This document shows, piece by piece, positions 26,001 through 34,707 of a stretch of DNA of 62,410 nt. The notes under the pieces are model-generated. The model had not been told where the DNA came from. It saw only the letters and a program-made list of their open reading frames with translations, and did not search any database. Location: the NCBI GenBank assembly GCA_023150935.1, contig JAKLJW010000008.1, forward strand, positions 65,721 through 128,130. The letters run 5' to 3'. Made by a program: the position numbers and the translations under genes. Position 1 is the first letter of the stretch. Every line of letters starts with the position of its first letter. The DNA comes from Candidatus Binatia bacterium (GTDB taxonomy: Bacteria; Desulfobacterota; Binatia; HRBIN30).

Positions 26001-26694
26001 CTCGAACTCCCTGTCGACCGCACAGGCGCTGGCGGCCGACGTTTCCGGCAACGGTACGGTCTCGGCCTACGACGCCAGCCTGATTCTCGTGCACGTCGTC
26101 GGCACGCTGCTCGAGTTCCCCGTCGCCGACCGCTGCGGGTCGGAGTGGGTTTTCATTCCGCAACCGGAAGGCGCCCCCAATCAGAATTGCACGGCGCCGG
26201 CACCGGCAGGCTGCACCGTAGGGTGCATCGAATTCACCCCGCTCACCGCCTCCGCCGACGGCCAGAATTTCGAGGCTCTCACTTACGGCGACGTCACCGG
26301 CAACTGGCAACCGACGGGCGGCGGCGCGGCAGTCATGGCGGCGGCACGAGTGAGATCCACCGGCGCCGTCGAACTCGGCCGCCCACAGCGCCGGGGCCGA
26401 CAAGTACGCGTCCCCGTGAACGTTAACGGCACCGATTCTTTCCGCGCCCTCGACCTCACCGTCGAGTACGACCCGGCCACCCTCCGCTTCCGCGACGCAC
26501 ACCGTCCGCGCGGCGGCACGCCCACCGCGCTCGCCACCAACAGCGGCGTCCCGGGTCGCCTGCGCATCGCCTTCGCCAGCGGCACACCCCGCCCGGCCGG
26601 AGATGCCCTCGTGCTCCACTTCGAGGCCGTCGGCGCAACTCGCGGCGCACCCGCCAGCGTGCGAATAGTCGAGCCTCAGACCCGCGTGGAGTGA
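23038..26694 (+). CDS. Large exported NHL-repeat protein with PT linker, dockerin-like and cohesin-like modules
   Basis: A 1218-residue protein. After a signal peptide (to about residue 36) come twelve NHL repeats, each with a GDGGPAT-type turn, a YIAD strand and RIRKVD, enough for two six-bladed propellers (about 45-720). Repeats 1 and 7 share NGDGxPAxxAxIDPxG, so one propeller was duplicated. A Pro-Thr-Arg linker spans about 722-909. Then come a small beta domain ([19 protein letters not shown]), a dockerin-like pair ([38 protein letters not shown]; about 963-1022), and a cohesin-like domain ([20 protein letters not shown]; about 1120-1215). GTG start. No C-terminal sorting tail. Probably extracellular scaffolding or binding. 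Confidence 0.8.
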   Translation: MRQSPTAQLNGNRQRFRTLAAALSGALAFGVPALAAFPGVGLIGLFAGGRNGDGGPATQAVIDPYGVEVCASGGGSTNLLIADFKGRRIRLVDGVTGAISTIAGNGVASFGGDGGSSIDATLADPVDVTCDTDGTIYEAEISSRRVRRIRNGIIATVVGNGTYGFSGDGGPATQAAITNPYGLALDRNGNLYIADFSNRRIRRVDAAGIITTVAGNGSNGYSGDGGPATQAAMSSPSDVAVGLRGELYIADFYNAVVRKVESGVITTVAGDGFMGFGGDGGAATRARLNQPFRVAVDAAGDLLILDAGNYRVRKVDTDTGIITTVAGNGTNATAGDGGPALSASLFSPGSLAADKAGRFYVGSRTTTSAAWSYDNRVRMVDTAARITSVVGLTHNGDGKPAVDAIIDPAGLAIKGTGDVYIADDRNNQVRRIDGATGYISTVAGSGAGTFSGDGGPAVSASLWKPTDVAVDTNGVVWIGDSNNSRIRRIGTDGVISTFAGNGNYAYGGDGGDALQASFKYLRGIAVDSAGSVYVADTGNNRIRKIAPSRIITTVAGNGTYGLGGDGGLATSALLASPTDVTVGGDGTLYIADRGNSRIRAVKTNGTIVTVAGLYEGFAGDGGPATSAWLRWPSSVSLDLAGNIYIGDEGNLRVRKVDAVTNIITTIAGNGTGGFLGDGGPATEATLYAPAGVVVDSGGHLYISQKESASIRVVSLGGGAAPTPTVGASNTPTRTYTPTPTATPIPATPTRTPTRTFTHTPTVAFTPTVIPTPTRTHTGTSTFTPTRTPTFTASWTPTPTRTATYTPTSTYTRTSTPTRTTTLTPSWTPTPTRTNTFTPTRTPTPSASLTGTPTHTATFTPSSTSTPTRTPTVTPTANPTNTPVATATTTSSPTSRPTDTATPEPTPTLGALFSLAGQVHYHHSGQPVTGTTVLLVGPTPAWTNTDTGGGYVFDGISSADWRMEPSKIGDVGGAVSALDAALVLQNVVGSNSLSTAQALAADVSGNGTVSAYDASLILVHVVGTLLEFPVADRCGSEWVFIPQPEGAPNQNCTAPAPAGCTVGCIEFTPLTASADGQNFEALTYGDVTGNWQPTGGGAAVMAAARVRSTGAVELGRPQRRGRQVRVPVNVNGTDSFRALDLTVEYDPATLRFRDAHRPRGGTPTALATNSGVPGRLRIAFASGTPRPAGDALVLHFEAVGATRGAPASVRIVEPQTRVE

Positions 26695-26757
26695 TCGTAC
26701 CTCTCACAGCCGAATCCAAGCCGGAGGCCGCTCGGAGGCCGGGGGCCCGGTCGCTCG

Positions 26758-27171
26758 TCATTCGTTGCGCAGAATCTCGATAATGCCTGACTGCCGGCCG
26801 CGGCGGACCGCGCGGATCGCGCCGGCACCCGCTCCGAGGGCCCCCAGCAGGAACAGCAGGCGGCCGCCCGTGTACACGACCCGGTAGAAATCCAGCTTTA
26901 CCCCGGCGAGCTCCGCCCTGTCGCTGCCGCCATGAAAGCTGCGCAGCAGGCTGGCGTTCGTCCGCTCCGTCAGATTCGGAAAATCGTCGAACGTCGCGCG
27001 GTGCACGACGCGCCGGCTGGCCGCCAGCAGCCGCTCGTGCTCTGCGATCTTCTCCCAGCCGGCGTACCAGTTGCCGGCGCCGAGAACCATCAGGACAAGC
27101 CCGATCGGCACCAGAGGCTGGCGCAAGACGTCCACGTACACGCCGCTAGCACGCGGGCAGCCACGCGGCAA
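26758..27171 (-). CDS. Hypothetical membrane protein, two predicted spans
   Basis: Up to 137 residues with hydrophobic spans near the N-terminus (PLVPIGLVLMVLGAGNWYAG) and C-terminus (LLFLLGALGAGAGAI), separated by a polar region of about 55 residues, and a basic tail. The longest frame uses a TTG start; a GTG ten codons later (VYVDVLRQ) is also plausible, and neither has a strong ribosome site. I recognise no family. It is convergent with the NHL gene and divergent from meaB. Confidence 0.5.
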   Translation of the reverse strand: MPRGCPRASGVYVDVLRQPLVPIGLVLMVLGAGNWYAGWEKIAEHERLLAASRRVVHRATFDDFPNLTERTNASLLRSFHGGSDRAELAGVKLDFYRVVYTGGRLLFLLGALGAGAGAIRAVRRGRQSGIIEILRNE

Positions 27172-27234
27172 TTGCCGCTCGGTTGCGCCGTCGGAAGGCG
27201 TCGGTTATAGCCTCCGCGTCACCCGGCAGTCGTC

Positions 27235-28218
27235 ATGCTCGCCGAAAAACTCGTCCAGCGCATGTTGAATGGCGATCGGTACGCGCTCGCCAAGTTGATG
27301 ACCCTGGTAGAGAACCGCCACGCCGACAGCGTCAACATCCTGCGCATGGTGCAACACCGCGTCGGGCGCGCCTACACCATCGGCATCACCGGGCCGCCCG
27401 GCGCCGGGAAGTCCACCCTGGTCGACCGCACGATCGGAATTCTCCGCCAGCGCGGACTGAGCGTCGGCATCGTCGCCGTCGATCCGTCGAGCCCGTTCTC
27501 GGGCGGCGCCGTGCTCGGCGACCGCATCCGCATGCAGAGCCATTTCGTCGACGCCGCGGTGTTTATCCGTAGCTTGAGTACGCGCGGCGCACACGGTGGC
27601 CTCGCCCGTGCAACGCGCAACGTCGCACAGTTGCTCGATGCCTTCGGGAAGGACTGCATCCTCATCGAAACCGTCGGGGTGGGACAGACGGAACTGGACG
27701 TCATGCGCGTGGCCGATACGACGGTGGTGGTCCTCGTGCCGGAAGCAGGCGACACTATCCAAACCATGAAAGCCGGACTCCTCGAAGTCGCCGACGTGTT
27801 CGTCGTCAACAAGGCCGACCGGGAGGGATCGCTGCGCATCAAGACGGAGCTGGAAACGATGCTGCAGTTGCGCGGAGCGAGCGCGTGGACCGTACCGGTG
27901 CTGCTGACCGAAGCCACCAGCGGGCGCGGCGTGCCCGAGCTGGTCGACACCGTGTTCCGGCACCGCGACTTCCGCCACCGCAGCCAGGCCACCGGACCGA
28001 GCGCCGCCGCCCGGCAAGAGGAGTTCCTGGCGGTCGTGCGCGACGAGATCGGCCGGCGCGTGGAAACCGGCCTCGACGACGGCACCTTTCATCCGCTGCT
28101 GCAGCGGGTGAGACGCGGCGAAGTGGACCCCTACTCGGCAGCCCTCGAGTTGATCGGAGACGAGGCCAGCCTGCGGAAACTGCTGCGCGGCGGAGGAGGA
28201 GGCAAGACCGACGGATGA
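27235..28218 (+). CDS. meaB: MeaB-like G-protein chaperone of B12-dependent acyl-CoA mutases
   Basis: A 327-residue G3E-family GTPase, the normal MeaB/ArgK/MMAA length. Visible are the P-loop GPPGAGKS (53-60), switch segments VAVDPSSPFSGGAVLGDRIRM, DFGKD/ETVGVGQTE, and the guanine-specificity NKAD. The C-terminal dimerisation arm is present. MeaB gates cofactor loading and protects methylmalonyl- or ethylmalonyl-CoA mutase. No mutase gene lies in this window, but the adenosyltransferase and crotonyl-CoA carboxylase/reductase genes fit the same metabolism. Its stop overlaps the phosphatase start. Confidence 0.93.
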   Translation: MLAEKLVQRMLNGDRYALAKLMTLVENRHADSVNILRMVQHRVGRAYTIGITGPPGAGKSTLVDRTIGILRQRGLSVGIVAVDPSSPFSGGAVLGDRIRMQSHFVDAAVFIRSLSTRGAHGGLARATRNVAQLLDAFGKDCILIETVGVGQTELDVMRVADTTVVVLVPEAGDTIQTMKAGLLEVADVFVVNKADREGSLRIKTELETMLQLRGASAWTVPVLLTEATSGRGVPELVDTVFRHRDFRHRSQATGPSAAARQEEFLAVVRDEIGRRVETGLDDGTFHPLLQRVRRGEVDPYSAALELIGDEASLRKLLRGGGGGKTDG

Positions 28219-28937
28219 GCGGCGGCCGCACATTCGTAGTCGGCGACATCCACGGCTGCCTCGACGAGGTCAACCGCATGCTAGATGGACTCGACCTCGG
28301 CTCCAGCGACTCCCTCGTCTTCCTCGGCGATTACGTCGACCGCGGACCCGATTCGCGGGGCGTGATCGACCGCTTACTGCGACTGCGCACCGAGGGAATC
28401 CGCTGCGTTTTCCTCAAGGGCAACCACGAGGACATGTTCCTCGGATATCTTGGCGGTCGCGGCCATCATGGGGACGTGTTCATCCAGAACGGCGGCGATG
28501 CGACGTTGCGCAGTTACGGCGTCAGTCGTCCGTCGCCCGCTCGCGCCCGGACCGCCGTACCGCCGGATCACCTCGATTTCCTGCAGTCCCTCGCCTTGCA
28601 GTACCGGCACGGACGCTTCCTCTGCACGCATGCGGGAGTCGACCCGCGGCGCCCGCTGGAGAGCCAGAGCGAGGAAGAGCTGCTGTGGGTCCGCGAGGCC
28701 TTCCTTTTCCACCCGCATCCGTTTCCCTACACGATCGTTTTCGGACACACCCCGCAACGCGAGGTGCTCGTCGATCTGCCCTATAAGATCGGCCTCGACA
28801 CGGGCCTCGTGTACTGGAACAAGCTGAGCTGTCTGGAACTCAACGAGTGCCGGCTCTACCAGATTCGACGCGGCGAACGCGAGGTGGAGAGCCGGGACTG
28901 TTCGGCATGGTCGGCTGCCCTGGCGGGCACTCCGTAA
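28215..28937 (+). CDS. PPP-family serine/threonine or diadenosine-tetraphosphate phosphatase
   Basis: A 240-residue metallophosphoesterase with the PPP motifs in order: VVGDIHGCLDEV, VFLGDYVDRGPDS, FLKGNHEDM, then HAGVDP and FGHTP. These supply the dinuclear metal ligands and catalytic His. Bacterial members dephosphorylate phosphoproteins or diadenosine polyphosphates; the sequence does not decide. The start overlaps the meaB stop as ATGA, so the two are co-translated. Confidence 0.88.
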   Translation: MSGGRTFVVGDIHGCLDEVNRMLDGLDLGSSDSLVFLGDYVDRGPDSRGVIDRLLRLRTEGIRCVFLKGNHEDMFLGYLGGRGHHGDVFIQNGGDATLRSYGVSRPSPARARTAVPPDHLDFLQSLALQYRHGRFLCTHAGVDPRRPLESQSEEELLWVREAFLFHPHPFPYTIVFGHTPQREVLVDLPYKIGLDTGLVYWNKLSCLELNECRLYQIRRGEREVESRDCSAWSAALAGTP

Positions 28938-29002
28938 CCGCAGCGGTTCGCGCGTTCCCCCGGGGCCTCGGCACCCGCCCGCAAGAGGCGGCAACGTCTC
29001 TC

Positions 29003-30505
29003 TCATGCCGCCTCCAGAAACGCCACCTTACCCGCAAGGTGCTCCAGTAACGGGCGGCAGGTCGAGGGCTGCCCGGTCGCCACCTCGATCAGGGCGGGAG
29101 CGCGATGGGTTTGCCCGCATCGGTGCACGTGGGTGCGCAGCCACCCGAGAAGCGTGGCGAAGTCGCCGGCGGCAATGAGCGCGTCGAGCGGTCCCAGCGC
29201 CGCCGCCGCCGCGTTCCACAATTGCGCCGCATAGACGTTCCCCAGCGTGTAGGTCGGGAAGTATCCGATCGCCCCGCAGGCCCAGTGGACGTCCTGCAGC
29301 ACCCCCTCGCGATCCGTGGCCGGAGCGACTCCGAGATAACGCGACATGCGCTCCCGCCATGCCGCCGAAAGGTCGGCAACCGCGAGGTCGCCGGCCAGCA
29401 GGGCGCGTTCGAGCTCGAAGCGCAAGACGATGTGCAGGTTGTAGGTGATTTCGTCCGACTCGGTTCGGATCAACGACGGCCGCGCTTCGTTGGCCGCCAG
29501 CACCGCCGCATCGAGCGGCGTGTCGTCGAGTTCCGGGAACGCCTCGCGCAGGATGGGCAGGCAGCAATGCCAGAACCCCACCGAGCGCCCAACCTGGTTC
29601 TCCCACAAACGCGACTGCGATTCGTGGATACCGAGGGAGCAGGCGGTGCCTCGCGGCGTGCCCCACGCGGCCTGATCGAGTCCCTGCTCGTAAAGCCCGT
29701 GGCCGGCCTCGTGCAACGTCGAGAAGAGCGCATAGCGCAAGTCGCTCGGGTCGTAACGAGTCGTCAAACGGACATCTCCCCCGATGCCGATCGAGAACGG
29801 ATGGGCAGCCTCGTCGAGGCGTCCGCGCGTGAAGTCGAAACCGATCGCGGCGGCGATGCGACGATTGCAGGCACGCTGTCGGTCGACGGCGAAGTGTCCC
29901 CGCAACGCGCCGGCGGCTACCGGCCGCGGCGCCCGTCGGGATTGCAGGCGCGCGACCAGAGGCACCAACCCGTCGCGCAGCTCCGCGAACAGGCGATCCA
30001 GCACCGGGGTCGACATGCCCGGTTCGTACTCCTCGATGAGGACGTCGTAAGGGTCGCGGTGAGGGTCGATCGCGGCGGCGACGCGCCGCTCCACCGCGAA
30101 GATGCGTTCGAGGTAAGGGGCGAGGCGGGCGAAGTCGTCGTCGCTGCGGGCGCCCACCCAGACGTTGCGTGCGGCGGCGCGCAGGGTCGAGCGTTCGCGC
30201 ACCAGCGCCGCGTCCACAGCCCGGTTGCGGTCGCTTCGCCACTTGGTCTCGCGCACGTCGACGGCGGCGGCCGCGTCGAACTCGGGCAGGCGCGCCGCCA
30301 GTTCGTCGACCAGGTCGAGGAAGGCACGGTCCGTTTGCTGCTCGTGGAGGAGCGCGGCAACCGTACCGATCTGCCGCGCCCTTTCTTCGGCAACGCCGGC
30401 GGGCATGAAGGTCTCCTGATCCCACTCGAGCAGTTGCAGGGCGGCGGCGAGATCCGCGTGGCGCCGGAGCGCGGCAACGAACCGGTCGTAGCGGTCGGTT
30501 TGCAT
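29003..30505 (-). CDS. M32-family metallocarboxypeptidase
   Basis: A 500-residue thermostable-carboxypeptidase-1-type enzyme, the standard M32 length. The zinc motif HEAGHGLYEQG, the IHESQSRLWEN glutamate segment, ESDEITYNLHIVLRFELE and FPTYTLGNVYAAQLW are all present. It removes C-terminal residues with broad specificity in the cytosol. I use the ATG of MQTDRYDR at 30505 rather than the one five codons upstream; neither has a strong ribosome site. Confidence 0.92.
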   Translation of the reverse strand: MQTDRYDRFVAALRRHADLAAALQLLEWDQETFMPAGVAEERARQIGTVAALLHEQQTDRAFLDLVDELAARLPEFDAAAAVDVRETKWRSDRNRAVDAALVRERSTLRAAARNVWVGARSDDDFARLAPYLERIFAVERRVAAAIDPHRDPYDVLIEEYEPGMSTPVLDRLFAELRDGLVPLVARLQSRRAPRPVAAGALRGHFAVDRQRACNRRIAAAIGFDFTRGRLDEAAHPFSIGIGGDVRLTTRYDPSDLRYALFSTLHEAGHGLYEQGLDQAAWGTPRGTACSLGIHESQSRLWENQVGRSVGFWHCCLPILREAFPELDDTPLDAAVLAANEARPSLIRTESDEITYNLHIVLRFELERALLAGDLAVADLSAAWRERMSRYLGVAPATDREGVLQDVHWACGAIGYFPTYTLGNVYAAQLWNAAAAALGPLDALIAAGDFATLLGWLRTHVHRCGQTHRAPALIEVATGQPSTCRPLLEHLAGKVAFLEAA

Positions 30506-30568
30506 GCGAGCACTGAACACCGAACGCGGCCCACGGACAAGGGTCGGGAGTGGTCAGTGGTCCAGTGG

Positions 30569-31084
30569 TCAGAGTTGGTGGCCGAGGTAGGCGGCAGCGT
30601 GATGAAGGCCGGCAATGGTCTTGGCGTCGACGATGTCGCCGCTGCGAATCATCTTCAGCGCCACGGCAAAAGGCACCGCGCTCACCGAAAGCACCTCGTC
30701 CGCCTCGAGTTCTTGTTCGGCGGGGCTCAAGTCCCGGGCCAGAAAAAGGTGGATACGCTCGTCGCAGAATCCCGGTGCCGTGACGATGCTGCCCAGGAGC
30801 ACCAGATCCGCCGCGACGAGCCCGGCCTCTTCGCGCAGCTCCCGTGCGGCACAGTCGAGCGGCGGTTCGCCGTCGTCGAGCTTGCCGGCCGGAATTTCCC
30901 AGATGAAGCCGCCGGCGGCGTGACGGAACTGATGCAGGAGGGTAACGTGCCCGGCCGCGTCGAGGGCCACGACCGCCGCGGCGCCCGGATGACGCACGAT
31001 CTCGAGGGTGATTCTCGCGTCGTTCGGCAGCGTGACGTCTTCGAGCCGAAGATCAACGACTCTGCCTCTGTAGATCTGTCGCAT
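30569..31084 (-). CDS. Nudix hydrolase, ADP-ribose pyrophosphatase-like
   Basis: A 171-residue Nudix protein with the complete box: Gly of GKLDDGE, Glu, then ARELREEAGL. A downstream TAPGFCDERIHLFLA segment is typical of ADP-ribose or ADP-sugar pyrophosphatases. It lies between glgC and the carboxypeptidase on the same strand, 45 bases from the GlgC stop. An ADP-sugar pyrophosphatase beside an ADP-glucose synthase may be a functional pairing, but this is inference. Confidence 0.87.
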   Translation of the reverse strand: MRQIYRGRVVDLRLEDVTLPNDARITLEIVRHPGAAAVVALDAAGHVTLLHQFRHAAGGFIWEIPAGKLDDGEPPLDCAARELREEAGLVAADLVLLGSIVTAPGFCDERIHLFLARDLSPAEQELEADEVLSVSAVPFAVALKMIRSGDIVDAKTIAGLHHAAAYLGHQL

Positions 31085-31129
31085 TTGAGCGGACGGTTCG
31101 GGCTGGTACCAAGACCCCTGTCATGCCCG

Positions 31130-32401
31130 TCAGATGACCGTCCCGGAGGGGATGACGGCGTTTTTCGGCACGAACACGATGCCATCGCGAATGAAGTACC
31201 CGGGGCCGTCGAGGTGGTCGATCCGCTGGCGGTTGCAGATCACGACGTGCTCGCCGATGCGGGCGTTCTTGTCGATGATTGCCCTTTCGATGCGGCTGCC
31301 CGCGCCGACGCCGAGCGGGATCGTCTCGCCGCGACCGGCGACGTCGCCGTCCTCGAAGAAGTCGGCACCCATCATGATGACGTGGGACATCTGCACGCCG
31401 GGATACACGTTGCTGCGGATACCGATCATGCAGTGGTCGAGTTCGGCATCTTCGATTCGGCAGCCGTCGCTGATCAGACTCTCGGTCATGCGAACGTGTT
31501 TCACGCGCGTCGGCGGCAAGAACCGTGGCCGGGTGTAGATCGGTGCCTTCTCGTTGTTGAGGTCGATCGGCGGATGCGAGGACGCCATCGCGAGGTTGGC
31601 GTGAAAGAACGAGCGGATGTTGCCGATGTCCTCCCAGTAATCCGAAAAGAAGTAGGCGTGGACCCGATGGGAGTGTATGGCGCGAGGAATGACTTCCTTG
31701 CCGAAGTCGAGCTGGTTCGGCTCTTCGAGCGTCTTGACGAGCACCTCGGGTCGGAACACGTAAATGCCCATCGACGCGAGGAACCGGCGCTCGCCGGGAA
31801 TGCCGCGGGCGGCGAGGGTCTGATCGCTCAGCGCGAGACGCGCCAGCATCGAACGGTCGCGGGGCTTCTCGACGAAATCCGATACGGTGCCGAAACCGTC
31901 GATCAGGAAGATGCCGAACTCGCTGGCATCGTGTTCCCCGACCGGAGTGGCGGCGATCGTGATGTCGGCACGGCTCGCACTGTGCGCCTCGATAATCTTG
32001 CGGAAATCCATCACGTAGAGCTGGTCGCCGGAAAGCACGAGGACACCGTCGACAGCCTTGCGCAGGAACCGGTGCAGGTGCTTGCGGACCGCGTCCGCCG
32101 TGCCCTGGTACCAGTCCATGCTGGTTTCCGTCTGCTCGGCGGCGAGGATCTCCACGAAGCCGGTCGAGAACGGGTCGAAGCGGTAGGTGCGCGAGACGTG
32201 CCGATTCAGAGACGCCGACTGGAACTGCGACAGAACAAAGATGTTACGCAGGCCGGAGTTGATGCAGTTGCTGATCGGAATGTCGACCAGTCGGTACTTG
32301 CCCGCGACCGGAACGGCCGGCTTGCTCCGCTCTTGCGTCAACGGGTAGAGCCGAGTCCCCCTGCCACCTCCAAGGATGACGGCAACGACGTTTTCCACCA
32401 T
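31130..32401 (-). CDS. glgC: Glucose-1-phosphate adenylyltransferase
   Basis: A 423-residue ADP-glucose pyrophosphorylase. Nucleotide-binding AVILGGGRGTRLYPLT and SKPAVPVAGKYRLVDIPISN, the WYQGTADAVRKHL and VLVLSGDQLYVMD catalytic segments, FVEKPRD and SDYWEDIG are seen, followed by the left-handed beta-helix C-terminal domain. It makes ADP-glucose for glycogen. I start at MVENVVAVILGG; the fifteen codons upstream are not family-like. No other glycogen genes are in the window. Confidence 0.95.
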   Translation of the reverse strand: MVENVVAVILGGGRGTRLYPLTQERSKPAVPVAGKYRLVDIPISNCINSGLRNIFVLSQFQSASLNRHVSRTYRFDPFSTGFVEILAAEQTETSMDWYQGTADAVRKHLHRFLRKAVDGVLVLSGDQLYVMDFRKIIEAHSASRADITIAATPVGEHDASEFGIFLIDGFGTVSDFVEKPRDRSMLARLALSDQTLAARGIPGERRFLASMGIYVFRPEVLVKTLEEPNQLDFGKEVIPRAIHSHRVHAYFFSDYWEDIGNIRSFFHANLAMASSHPPIDLNNEKAPIYTRPRFLPPTRVKHVRMTESLISDGCRIEDAELDHCMIGIRSNVYPGVQMSHVIMMGADFFEDGDVAGRGETIPLGVGAGSRIERAIIDKNARIGEHVVICNRQRIDHLDGPGYFIRDGIVFVPKNAVIPSGTVI

Positions 32402-32461
32402 ATCGAGGATAGCTGACCGGTCGGAGCCGGTCCACCGGTCGCGCACGCCGGCGCTGCGCGT

Positions 32462-34582
32462 TCAGCCGCTGCCCCGCAGGTCGAGTTGCTCGCGCACCAT
32501 GACCGCCGGCGTGCCGACGCTGGTCAGCCAGAGCTGATGCACCGCACGGGTCGCGGCAACGTGCAGCAGGCGCCGTGCCGGCGGCGAACCGGGGAAGCTC
32601 GTCGTGCTCGCCTCGACGACGATCACGTAGTCGAACTCGAGCCCCTTTACCTGCTCGATCTCGGTGACCTCGACACCCGGCGCAAAGGTGAAGTCCTGGT
32701 AGACTACCTGTCGAAGCCGCGGAACTTCACCGGTCGCCAGTCCCCGATAGTAGAGATTGCTCAGCTCGCGCGAGGCCGTGAGAACCGCGACGGAGGCCAG
32801 CGGTTCCTTGGCCAGTAGTTCCTTGAGAGCGTCGGCGACGAAAGCCACGCACGCACCGTGATCGGTGAATCGGAAGAGCTCCACCGGCGGGCCGTCGCGC
32901 GTGGTTCGCGGCGGCGTCGGGTCTTCACGTAGCGGCCCGAGAACGCCGGCCGCAAAATGGGCTATCTGCCGCGAGCAACGATAGCTGATGTCGAGGGTGC
33001 TGACTTCGGTGCCGTCGAGGCCGAGGTGACGGAAGAAGTCGCTCCACGACGTGAAGCCACTGGCCGCCACCACGTGCTGCTGCGTATCGCCGGCGAGCGT
33101 GATGCTGCGCCGCTCGTCGAGGCAATCGAGCAGCACCTGCACCTCGACCGGGGAGAAATCCTGAACCTCGTCGATCGCCACATGGCGGTACCGCAGGGGC
33201 CGGTTGGGACGAATCGGCAGCGGGCCGACCCGCAGTTGCCACGCCCGCAGGAGCAACGGGTCGTCTTCGGGATCGAGCTCCGGGCTGACGCTGTTGTCGC
33301 CGTCCAACCATGCCGTCAGCTCGGCGTGGCGATCGCGATTCCAACTCACCGCGCGGCGAAGTTCGTCCGCGGTGAACGCTCCGGGGGCAACCTCCGCGAA
33401 GACCGATTCGAGAAAGTCGAGCTGGCAAAGTGAGCTCGCCCAGTCGTCGACCGCCTGCGGCGCGCCGCGTTCCCCGGCCACTCTATCGACCTGGCGCCGC
33501 AGGGCCACCAGCAGCGCGGGATGCAGCTTGAGGCGCTGCACGATCGCCGGGGCGTCCTCGCGGGTCGAACGCGGCAGCTTCGGAAACAGGCGCCGGGCGT
33601 GCTCGGCAGCCCAGTCACGATAGGTCCGCACCTGTACGGTCTCGATGCCGAGGGCAGGCAATACGTGTCCGACGTAGTCGCGCAGCGCGGCGGAGAAGAC
33701 GACGACCAGAGTCTGCGCGGAATCGATGCCGGGGTCCCCATAGGCGAGGTACGCGATGCGGTGCAGAGCGACGGTAGTTTTGCCCGATCCGGCCGTACCG
33801 CGGATGACCACGAAACCCGCCGACGGGCGCGTGATCAGCTCGAACTGGGTCGGATCGATGAGGCCGGCAATGTCGGGGAGGTGTTTGTCGGCACGGCGCC
33901 GGGTGCCCTCGATGTCGGTGCCGAGGCGGCGATGGTCGCCGGCACCCAGGCCATAAGCACGCAGAGCCGCGCCTTCCCCGCCGGCAAGCTGCGGCGCCTG
34001 CGCATCGACTCGATGCCAGCCCCCGGGAGCCTGCGCATCGGCGCAGAAGGTCCCCTCGGGAGCGTCGACCCGGCGGAGCTTCCGGTCCCGTATCGTCACC
34101 GTGCGCCGCGCGACCACCTCGCCGGCCATCGAGCGGCCGCCGATCTCCTCCTCGTACTCTTCCCCTTGCCGATAGCGGTAGAAGACTTTCGAGATGGGCG
34201 CGTTGCGCCAGTCGACGATGCGGACACCGCGCTGCACCCGCGTCGCCTTGCCGAGCAGTACGTCGCGCTCGGTCGCCCCCTCGCGCAAACGCAGGTGGGC
34301 AAAGTAAGGCGACTGCGGGTCGACCTGCGCGACGTTGCGTGTGTTGCGGAGGTGCTCGAGCAGGGAAAGCTGACGGTGGTATTGTTCCAGCAACGCCGGC
34401 TGGTCCTCCGCCTTTTCCCCCTCGCGCAGCATTTCCTGCAAACGCGCCAGTTCGGCACGGATCGTCGCTTCGGACGGCCCCGACGGGGCCGGCGCTTCAT
34501 TGAGTACCTGTACGACCGCGTCGAGTACGGTCAATTCATCCTGCACGATCGGGTGCAGTTCGGAAGGCTTCTCGGCAAGCAC
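32462..34582 (-). CDS. HelD-like superfamily 1 helicase
   Basis: A 706-residue UvrD/Rep-type ATPase with the HelD plan: an N-terminal coiled coil (EATIRAELARLQEMLREGEKAED; about 35-85), then an IVDWRNAPISKVFYRY segment before the helicase core. Walker A is GTAGSGKTTVALHR, motif II VAIDEVQDFSP, motif III TLAGDTQQHV, and C-terminal motifs include EIEQVKGLEFDYVIVVEA and HVAATRA. HelD recycles stalled RNA polymerase. The Gram-positive HelD work may not transfer; a DNA helicase role is the alternative. Confidence 0.85.
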   Translation of the reverse strand: MLAEKPSELHPIVQDELTVLDAVVQVLNEAPAPSGPSEATIRAELARLQEMLREGEKAEDQPALLEQYHRQLSLLEHLRNTRNVAQVDPQSPYFAHLRLREGATERDVLLGKATRVQRGVRIVDWRNAPISKVFYRYRQGEEYEEEIGGRSMAGEVVARRTVTIRDRKLRRVDAPEGTFCADAQAPGGWHRVDAQAPQLAGGEGAALRAYGLGAGDHRRLGTDIEGTRRRADKHLPDIAGLIDPTQFELITRPSAGFVVIRGTAGSGKTTVALHRIAYLAYGDPGIDSAQTLVVVFSAALRDYVGHVLPALGIETVQVRTYRDWAAEHARRLFPKLPRSTREDAPAIVQRLKLHPALLVALRRQVDRVAGERGAPQAVDDWASSLCQLDFLESVFAEVAPGAFTADELRRAVSWNRDRHAELTAWLDGDNSVSPELDPEDDPLLLRAWQLRVGPLPIRPNRPLRYRHVAIDEVQDFSPVEVQVLLDCLDERRSITLAGDTQQHVVAASGFTSWSDFFRHLGLDGTEVSTLDISYRCSRQIAHFAAGVLGPLREDPTPPRTTRDGPPVELFRFTDHGACVAFVADALKELLAKEPLASVAVLTASRELSNLYYRGLATGEVPRLRQVVYQDFTFAPGVEVTEIEQVKGLEFDYVIVVEASTTSFPGSPPARRLLHVAATRAVHQLWLTSVGTPAVMVREQLDLRGSG

Positions 34583-34707
34583 AGCGGCATCCTAGCCACT
34601 TCCGCGCAGCCGGTACACACCGGGTTCAACGAGACGCCGTCCTCCACGCCGATCCGGATCCGCTTTTTCCGCTGGAGAAATGGAGATCGCATTGATAACG
34701 GATAAGG

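Noticed and set aside
17943..26694. Cellulosome locus
   Set aside because: Cohesin- and dockerin-like modules occur, but no glycoside hydrolase, carbohydrate-binding or multi-cohesin scaffold gene is present.
29105..32416. A 1103-codon plus-strand open frame
   Set aside because: It lies antisense to three genes with clear family motifs (M32 peptidase, Nudix, GlgC); such frames arise from high G+C at the third codon position.
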